Source: UBA2357 sp002344625 (GTDB taxonomy: Bacteria > Pseudomonadota > Gammaproteobacteria > Burkholderiales > Rhodocyclaceae). Taken from it: a stretch of DNA of 64,000 nucleotides. The notes beneath the pieces were generated by a model that was not told where the DNA came from, did no database searches, and saw only the letters and a program-made list of their open reading frames with translations. The stretch lies in contig CALKIH010000065.1 in assembly GCA_937995335.1 (NCBI GenBank), forward strand, positions 1 to 64,000, written 5' to 3'. This document shows, piece by piece, positions 58,110 to 64,000 of this stretch. Made by a program: the position numbers and the translations under genes. Each line of letters begins with the position of its first letter. Positions within the stretch are counted from its first letter, which is position 1.

Positions 58110-59024
58110 ATGTCAACGCTCACCCGACAAACCCTCTCCCACCTCGACTGGCTCGAGGCCGAAGCCATCCACATCATGCGTGAAGTGGCGGGCCAGTGTT
58201 CCAATCCGGTGCTCCTGTTCTCCGGCGGCAAGGATTCTATCTGCATGCTGCGACTCGCCGAGAAGGCTTTTCGCCCGGGACGCTTTCCGTTTCCGCTGAT
58301 GCATATCGATACCGGTCACAACTATCGCGAAGTCACCGACTTCCGCGACAAGCGCGCGGCCGAACTGGGCGAGCGGCTGATCGTACGCTCGGTCGAAGAC
58401 TCGATGGCGCGAGGCACGGTAGTGCTCAAGCATCCCGGAGAATCACGCAACAAGCATCAATCGGTGACGCTGCTCGAGGCGATCGAGGAATTCGGCTTCA
58501 ATGCCTGCATCGGCGGCGCCCGGCGTGACGAGGAAAAGGCCCGCGCCAAGGAACGGATCATGAGTTTTCGCGACGAGTTCGGCCAGTGGGACCCCAAGAA
58601 CCAGCGACCGGAGTTGTGGAACCTGTACAACGCCCGCAGCCACAAGGGCGAGAACATCCGCGCCTTTCCGATCAGCAACTGGACCGAACTCGATGTATGG
58701 CAATACATCCAGCGCGAAGAGCTGGAATTGCCGTCGATCTACTTTGCCCACGTCCGTCCGGTCGTGCGCAAGGGCGATCTGCTGCAGCCGGTCACCGAAC
58801 TGACGCCCGCCCGCCCCGACGACAAGATCGAAGACATGCGGGTGCGGTTTCGCACGGTGGGCGACATCACCTGCACCGCGCCGGTCGAATCGGACGCCGA
58901 CACGGTCGCCAAGATCCTGCTCGAAACCGCGTCCACGACGATCACCGAGCGCGGCGCCACCCGGATGGACGATCAAACCTCCGAGGCGTCGATGGAGCAG
59001 CGCAAGAAGGAAGGTTACTTCTGA
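58110..59024 (+). CDS. cysD: Sulfate adenylyltransferase subunit 2
   Basis: Catalytic PP-loop subunit of ATP sulfurylase: sulfate plus ATP to APS. It has 304 residues. The motif LFSGGKDSICMLRLAEKAF (about residues 31-49) binds ATP; HIDTGHNYREVTDFRD and GGARRDEEKARAKERI are family blocks; the C-terminus reads RKKEGYF. Forms a heterodimer with CysN encoded next. Confidence 0.96.
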   Translation: MSTLTRQTLSHLDWLEAEAIHIMREVAGQCSNPVLLFSGGKDSICMLRLAEKAFRPGRFPFPLMHIDTGHNYREVTDFRDKRAAELGERLIVRSVEDSMARGTVVLKHPGESRNKHQSVTLLEAIEEFGFNACIGGARRDEEKARAKERIMSFRDEFGQWDPKNQRPELWNLYNARSHKGENIRAFPISNWTELDVWQYIQREELELPSIYFAHVRPVVRKGDLLQPVTELTPARPDDKIEDMRVRFRTVGDITCTAPVESDADTVAKILLETASTTITERGATRMDDQTSEASMEQRKKEGYF

Positions 59025-59172
59025 GCGCACGCTCGCGCCAGCACTTGGCAGGCGCCCCCCGGGTCGGGCATGCGGCGTCGCCACGGCGCCCTTGCGCCCC
59101 TCCCCACTCAGCCCGCCCCTTGACCTCGAAGGGCAAACCCGTCCGCACCGAACTGATGGCCTCATAGGAATC

Positions 59173-60459
59173 ATGACCATGTCCGCCCCCGAACAATTGC
59201 CGGATCACGACCACGGCCTGCTGCGCTTCCTGACCTGCGGAAGCGTCGATGACGGCAAGAGCACCCTGATCGGACGCCTGCTGTTCGATACCAAGACCAT
59301 ACTGGTCGACACCCTCAGCGCGATCGAAAAGACTTCGGCCAAGCGCGGCATGAGCGCCGTCGATCTGTCGCTGCTGACCGACGGACTGCAGGCCGAGCGC
59401 GAGCAGGGCATCACCATCGATGTCGCCTACCGCTATTTTTCGACCGGCACCCGCAAGTACATCATCGCCGACGCCCCCGGCCACGAACAATACACGCGCA
59501 ACATGGTGACCGCCGCATCGACCGCGAATCTCGCGATCATCCTGATCGACGCCCGCAAAGGCATGCTCACCCAGACGCGCCGCCACTCGTATCTGGCAAG
59601 CCTGGTCGGCATCCCGCATCTCCTGGTCGCGGTCAACAAGATGGATCTGGTCGATTACGACCAAGCGACTTTCGAACGCATCCGCGCAGACTATCTCGCC
59701 TTCGCCGCGAAACTGGGGATCGGCGACGTACGCTTCATTCCCCTGTCGGCCCTCAATGGCGACATGATCGTCGATCGCGGCGAGCGCCTGGCGTGGTACG
59801 ACGGCCCCACCCTGCTCGAGATTCTCGAAAGCGCCCCGGCGGCACATACCGAACAAGCCGAAGACTTCCGCTTTCCGGTCCAGTTCGTCTGTCGCCCGCA
59901 GGATTCGTCCAACCCCGAACTGCACGACTATCGCGGCTTCATGGGGCGGGTCGAGTCGGGCGAAGTGGCAGTCGGCGACCCGGTCACGGTGCTGCCCTCG
60001 GGGGCGCGCAGCCGGATCAAGACGATCGAACTGGGCGGCGCGAAGCTTGCGCGGGCGATTCATGAACAGTCGGTGACCCTGTTGCTCGAAGACGAGATCG
60101 ACATCTCGCGCGGCGACCTGATCGTCAAGTCCTCCGAAGCGGCCGAGCCGGTCAAGGAAATCGATGCCATCGTCTGCTGGCTCGCCGAAGCGCCGCTGTC
60201 GACCGCCCGCACCTATCTCGTGCGCCACACGACGCGCGAGGTCAAAGCCAAGGTCGCCCGCATCGACTACCGGCTGGACGTCAACACCCTGGCCCAGGAA
60301 CCGGCCAGCGTGCTCACGATGAACGATATCGCCCGCGTGACGCTGAAGCTCGCCCAACCGATCGTGGCCGACGCCTATCGCAGCAACCGCGCCACCGGCG
60401 CCTTCATCGTCATCGACGAAAGCACCAATAACACCGTCGGCGCGGGCATGATCGCCTGA
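59173..60459 (+). CDS. cysN: Sulfate adenylyltransferase subunit 1 (GTPase)
   Basis: GTPase subunit that drives APS formation. The start MTMSAPEQLPDHDHGLLRF gives 428 residues, so no C-terminal APS kinase (CysC) is fused. G motifs: GSVDDGKSTLIGRLL (G1), DAPGHEQYTRNM (G3), NKMDLVDY (G4). EF-Tu-like domains 2 and 3 follow. AGGA lies 3 nt before the chosen ATG, and a second ATG 6 bp on is possible. The 148 bp between cysD and cysN is GC-rich with no gene. Confidence 0.95.
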   Translation: MTMSAPEQLPDHDHGLLRFLTCGSVDDGKSTLIGRLLFDTKTILVDTLSAIEKTSAKRGMSAVDLSLLTDGLQAEREQGITIDVAYRYFSTGTRKYIIADAPGHEQYTRNMVTAASTANLAIILIDARKGMLTQTRRHSYLASLVGIPHLLVAVNKMDLVDYDQATFERIRADYLAFAAKLGIGDVRFIPLSALNGDMIVDRGERLAWYDGPTLLEILESAPAAHTEQAEDFRFPVQFVCRPQDSSNPELHDYRGFMGRVESGEVAVGDPVTVLPSGARSRIKTIELGGAKLARAIHEQSVTLLLEDEIDISRGDLIVKSSEAAEPVKEIDAIVCWLAEAPLSTARTYLVRHTTREVKAKVARIDYRLDVNTLAQEPASVLTMNDIARVTLKLAQPIVADAYRSNRATGAFIVIDESTNNTVGAGMIA

Positions 60460-60483
60460 ATTCGCCTTTTCTTTCCTGTATCT

Positions 60484-60513
60484 GAGGGGGCGCAATGCCC
60501 CCTCGCCGTTTTT
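60484..60513 (+). terminator. Rho-independent terminator after cysN
   Basis: Stem GAGGGGGC/GCCCCCTC (60484-60491 with 60497-60504), 5-nt loop, followed after four bases by five T residues. It closes the cys operon 25 bp past the cysN stop. Confidence 0.85.
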
Positions 60514-60673
60514 CGTGTTAAATGACGGCGCCGCGACTCGAGAGCCCACCGGACAGACCAAAAACGCGGCGACTGGGGGTATGCTTCGAGCCGGAGCGGG
60601 TAGGGAACGATGCCCTGCGGGATACGTCCACGTGGGTGCAGTAATGAAAAAATAGACAAGAGCAAACCAAACC

Positions 60674-61942
60674 ATGAAGCGTGTCGACGACTATCGTCTC
60701 AAACTGGGTGATCGCGAGTTCGTGCCGATCATGATCGGCGGAATGGGGGTCGATATCTCGACCTCCGATCTTTCGCTCATCGCAGCGGGACTGGGCGGCA
60801 TCGGCCATATTTCTGATGCCATGGTGCCGACCGTCAGCGACCGCCGCTACGATACCAAGTACGTGCGCGACAAGCTCAAGCTCTACAAGCACAACGTCAC
60901 CAACAGCAACAAGTCGGATGTCCAGTTCGACCTCGCCCTGCTCGCCGAGGCCACCGAGGCGCATGTCCGCAACACCATGGAGCGCAAACGCGGCGATGGC
61001 CTGATCTTCATCAACTGCATGGAAAAGTTGACGATGAACGGCCCCAAGGACACCTTGCGGGTACGCCTGCGTTCGGCCATGGACGCCGGTATCGACGGCA
61101 TCACCCTGGCGGCCGGCCTGCACCTGGGATCGTTTGCGCTGATCGAGGACCATCCCCGCTTCCGCGACGTGAAGCTCGGCATCATCGTCTCGTCGTTGCG
61201 TGCGCTGCAGCTCTTCATCAAGAAAAGCGCGCGCACCCAGCGCCTGCCCGACTACGTCGTGGTCGAAGGTCCGCTCGCGGGCGGCCACCTCGGCTTCGGC
61301 ATGGACTGGGCCGAATACGATCTGCACACCATCGTTGCCGAGATCAGCGCCTGGATCAAGGCCGAGCAGCTCGACATCCCGGTGATTGCCGCCGGTGGCG
61401 TGTTCACGGGCAGCGACGCGGTCCGCTTCCTCGAAACCGGGGTCGCAGGCGTGCAGGTTGCGACCCGTTTCACCGTCACCCACGAGTGCGGCCTGCCAGC
61501 CGACGTTCAACAGCACTACTTCGCCGCCGCCGAAAGCGATATCGAAGTCAACACCATTTCGCCCACCGGCTATCCGATGCGGATGCTCAAGAGCAGCCCC
61601 GCAATCGGCGACGGCATCCGCCCCAATTGCGAGGCGTACGGCTACCTGCTCGACGCCAACGGCAGTTGTTCGTACATCACCGCCTACAACCGCGAACTCG
61701 CGCTCCACCCCGATGCGAAGCGCATCAAGGTCATGGACAAGACCTGCCTGTGCACGCAGATGCGCAACTTCGACTGCTGGACCTGTGGCCACTACACTTA
61801 TCGGCTCAAGGACACCTCGATCCGCGCCGCCGACGGCAGCTATCAGATCCTGTCGGCCGAGCATGTGTTCAAGGACTATCAGTTCAGCACCGACGACACG
61901 ATCGCGTTGCCCGTGCCCGAGTACGCCACGACCGAAGCCTGA
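60674..61942 (+). CDS. Nitronate monooxygenase-like flavoenzyme
   Basis: A 422-residue TIM-barrel FMN protein of the nitronate monooxygenase/2-nitropropane dioxygenase family. IMIGGMGVDISTSDLSLIAAG is the N-terminal FMN motif, VVEGPLAGGHLGFGMDWAE carries the likely catalytic His, and IPVIAAGGVFTGSDAVRFL with GVAGVQVATRF binds phosphate. The C-terminal 100 residues carry a cysteine cluster (TCLCTQMRNFDCWTCGH) not found in short family members. The substrate is unknown. It lies after the cys terminator and has its own start. Confidence 0.88.
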   Translation: MKRVDDYRLKLGDREFVPIMIGGMGVDISTSDLSLIAAGLGGIGHISDAMVPTVSDRRYDTKYVRDKLKLYKHNVTNSNKSDVQFDLALLAEATEAHVRNTMERKRGDGLIFINCMEKLTMNGPKDTLRVRLRSAMDAGIDGITLAAGLHLGSFALIEDHPRFRDVKLGIIVSSLRALQLFIKKSARTQRLPDYVVVEGPLAGGHLGFGMDWAEYDLHTIVAEISAWIKAEQLDIPVIAAGGVFTGSDAVRFLETGVAGVQVATRFTVTHECGLPADVQQHYFAAAESDIEVNTISPTGYPMRMLKSSPAIGDGIRPNCEAYGYLLDANGSCSYITAYNRELALHPDAKRIKVMDKTCLCTQMRNFDCWTCGHYTYRLKDTSIRAADGSYQILSAEHVFKDYQFSTDDTIALPVPEYATTEA

Positions 61943-61975
61943 TAGCGCACGCATTCGCTCGCCAAGACGCCCCGA

Positions 61976-62851
61976 TCAAGGCAGCGAGATCGCCAGTGCG
62001 GCCGACAGGAACACCAGCGCGGAAACATTGCCGATCAACACCATGGACGCCACCACCTCCGGCTGCTGGTTGTAACGCTCGGCGAAGATGAAGTTCAGCA
62101 CGGCGGGCGGCAACGCCCCGAACACCAGCAGCAGGGCGCGCTCCTGGGTTGGCAGCTCGATCAGCATCATCACGCCGAGCGCAAGCACCATCCCGACCAA
62201 GGGACGCGCAACCGCCCCAAACACCCCGATGCCAACCGCGGTGATCCGGGAGTCGGTCAGGCGCACCCCCAGCGCAAACAGCATCAGCGGAATCGCGATC
62301 TCACCCAGCATCCGGATCGCCAGCATCAGCGGCGGCCATACCTGCACACCCAGAATCCCGACCACCAAACCCGCCACCGTCGCGATCACCGACGGCACTT
62401 TCCAGACGTTCCAGACCTTGATGCGATGGTCGAGCAGCCAGGCGCCATAGGTGAAATGCAGCAGATTCGAAACCATGAACATCACCACCGCCGGCGCGAG
62501 CGCAAGCTCGCCGAATGCGAGCACGGCGAGCGGCAGCCCGAGATTGCCGCAGTTGTTGAACATCATCGGCGGCACGAAGGTCTTGACTTGCAAACCCGAC
62601 AAGTGCGCCAGCAACCACGCCGCGAGCCCCGATCCGATCACGACGATCAAGGTCGCGATCGTCAGCGGAATGTACTCGGTGATGTGGAACTCCTTGTTCG
62701 CGAGGGCCGCGAACACCAGCGCCGGCACGAACACATCCATCGTCAGCTTGTTCGCGTGCGACAGGTCGGGTTTCATCTTCCGCCCGACGAAAAAACCCAC
62801 CGCGGTAATCGCGAACAGGGGAAACAGGATGGAGATGATACGTATCAGCAT
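61976..62851 (-). CDS. AEC-family (auxin efflux carrier) permease
   Basis: A 291-residue inner-membrane transporter with about ten predicted helices. Family features include the N-terminal TM domain ending in RKMKPDLSHANKLTMDVFVP, a conserved FNNCGNLGLPLAVLAFGE motif and a second inverted half with IAIPLMLFALGVRL. Bacterial members move small carboxylates or amino acids; the substrate cannot be deduced. It converges with the preceding flavoenzyme gene. The 108 bp before hslU hold no gene. Confidence 0.9.
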   Translation of the reverse strand: MLIRIISILFPLFAITAVGFFVGRKMKPDLSHANKLTMDVFVPALVFAALANKEFHITEYIPLTIATLIVVIGSGLAAWLLAHLSGLQVKTFVPPMMFNNCGNLGLPLAVLAFGELALAPAVVMFMVSNLLHFTYGAWLLDHRIKVWNVWKVPSVIATVAGLVVGILGVQVWPPLMLAIRMLGEIAIPLMLFALGVRLTDSRITAVGIGVFGAVARPLVGMVLALGVMMLIELPTQERALLLVFGALPPAVLNFIFAERYNQQPEVVASMVLIGNVSALVFLSAALAISLP

Positions 62852-62959
62852 GCGGGGCTGCGCAAGGCCTGCGTCATTGTTCGCCGCGGCACGACGGTGC
62901 GCCGGATCGCACCATCATGCCGGCAGGCTCGGGCTGCGGAGCGGGCACGCGGCGGCGGA

Positions 62960-64000
62960 TTACAACACGTAGCGCGCCAGATCTTCGCGTTGCGACAAGA
63001 CTTGGAGGCGCGAATCGACATACTCGGCATCGATCCTGACCTTGTCCACGCCCGCCTTGCCGGCATCGAACGACACCTCTTCGAGCAGCTTTTCCATGAC
63101 CGTATACAAGCGTCGCGCCCCGATGTTCTCGGTCTTCTCGTTTACATGGAAAGCGATCTCGGCCAGGCGCCGGATTCCATCCGCGATGAACTCGAGCACG
63201 ACGCCGTCGGTTGCAAGCAAGGCCTGGTACTGGCGCGTCAGGCACGCATCGGTCTGGGTCAGGATGCGCTCGAAATCCTCGACCGACAGATTCTCGAGCT
63301 CGACTCGAATCGGAAAACGCCCCTGCAGCTCGGGAATCAGATCGCTCGGCTTCGACAGGTGGAACGCGCCACTGGCAATGAAAAGCACGTGATCGGTCTT
63401 GATCATGCCGTACTTGGTCGATATCGTCGTGCCTTCGACCAGGGGCAGCAGATCGCGCTGCACCCCCTGGCGCGAAACGTCGGCACCCTGCATGTCCGAG
63501 CGGGCAGCGATCTTGTCGATCTCGTCCAGGAACACGATACCGTTCTGCTCGACCGCCCTGACCGCCTCGGCCTTGACCTCGTCGTCATTGATCAGGCGGG
63601 CGGCCTCGTCATCGGCCAGCACCTTGAGTGCATCGGCAATACGCAACTTGCGCGCCTTTTTCTTGCCTCCGCCGAGATTCTGGAACATGCCTTGAATCTG
63701 CTGGGTCAGTTCCTCCATGCCCGGCGGAGCGAAGATCTCGGCCGTCATCGCGGGCGACGCCACCTCGATCTCGATTTCCTTGTCGTCGAGCTCGCCCTCG
63801 CGCAGCCTCTTGCGGAATTTCTGACGCGTGGCCGAGTCCTGCGCCACCGGCTCGGTATCGAAACCGGTCGGGCGCGCCGGCGGCAGCAGCACATCGAGCA
63901 CCCTGTCCTCGGCAGCATCCATTGCGCGGTCGCGCACCGAACGCATGGCACGTTCGCGCGCGTCCTTGACCGCGATTTCGGCGAGATCGCGGATGATGGT
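62960..64000 (-). CDS. hslU: ATP-dependent protease ATPase subunit HslU (5' end beyond window)
   Basis: AAA+ unfoldase that feeds the HslV peptidase. The C-terminal 346 or so residues are here; the N-terminus with the Walker A motif lies past position 64000, and the open frame continues to the window edge. Walker B GIVFLDEIDKIA, sensor/second-region LLPLVEGTTISTKYGMIKTDH, GRFPIRVELENL and the C-terminal NIGARRLYTVMEKLLEEVSF are intact. The extreme C-terminal ARYVL tail matches the HslV-activating end. Confidence 0.97.
   Translation of the reverse strand, partial: TIIRDLAEIAVKDARERAMRSVRDRAMDAAEDRVLDVLLPPARPTGFDTEPVAQDSATRQKFRKRLREGELDDKEIEIEVASPAMTAEIFAPPGMEELTQQIQGMFQNLGGGKKKARKLRIADALKVLADDEAARLINDDEVKAEAVRAVEQNGIVFLDEIDKIAARSDMQGADVSRQGVQRDLLPLVEGTTISTKYGMIKTDHVLFIASGAFHLSKPSDLIPELQGRFPIRVELENLSVEDFERILTQTDACLTRQYQALLATDGVVLEFIADGIRRLAEIAFHVNEKTENIGARRLYTVMEKLLEEVSFDAGKAGVDKVRIDAEYVDSRLQVLSQREDLARYVL

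Overview
The window is high-GC chromosomal DNA that reads like a betaproteobacterium of the Rhodocyclales (Azoarcus/Thauera/Aromatoleum type). The pointers are a MaoC-like hydratase fused to phosphate acetyltransferase next to ackA, the block pilMNOPQ-aroK-aroB-dgt followed by gltBD, a cysB/cysI/DUF934/cysH/cysD/cysN sulfate assimilation locus with an Fe-S type CysH, and an exosortase-type PEP-CTERM protein beside a PrsT-like TPR protein. No database search was run; the assignment is from recognised proteins and gene order.

Layout. 1-1.3 kb: the wreck of a putative methyltransferase of the kind associated with DNA phosphorothioation (in-frame stop, two frameshifts, lost C-terminus), ending at a cluster of 17-bp repeats that looks like an insertion-sequence end. 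1.3-4.6 kb: glmU-glmS, amino sugar synthesis. 4.7-7.3 kb: MaoC-Pta fusion and ackA. 7.4-13.6 kb: gltB-gltD, glutamate synthase. 13.8-21.6 kb: one long minus-strand operon pilM-N-O-P-Q-aroK-aroB-dgt. 21.8-24.1 kb: penicillin-binding protein 1A. 24.2-30 kb: cyaY, lptM-like lipoprotein, lysA, a small unknown gene, dacB, a small membrane protein and ubiD.

30.1-38.5 kb is an accessory island between ubiD and phhB. It holds three tightly packed minus-strand genes, transcribed in this order: a protein with a TIR/deoxyribosyltransferase-like N-terminus, TPR/TRAFs-binding-like middle and SLOG-like C-terminus; a 1388-residue TIR-nSTAND-coiled coil-TM-WD40 protein; and a patatin-like phospholipase. The architecture suggests an infection-sensing, cell-suicide type defence system. 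A transposase tail marks one edge, and a decayed fragment of a second patatin gene marks the other. This is the most interesting part of the window.

38.5-46.1 kb: phhB, then a minus-strand beta-oxidation operon (fadE-like dehydrogenase, thiolase, FadB-like bifunctional protein, thioesterase, enoyl-CoA hydratase). 46.4-48.9 kb: LysE exporter and an Atm1-type ABC transporter, closed by a strong terminator. 48.9-52.7 kb: PEP-CTERM protein with a near-perfect sigma-54 promoter, and PrsT-like TPR protein. 53-60.5 kb: a periplasmic binding protein, then cysB divergent from cysI-DUF934-cysH-cysD-cysN. 60.7-64 kb: nitronate monooxygenase-like flavoenzyme, AEC-family permease and hslU, which runs off the window end.
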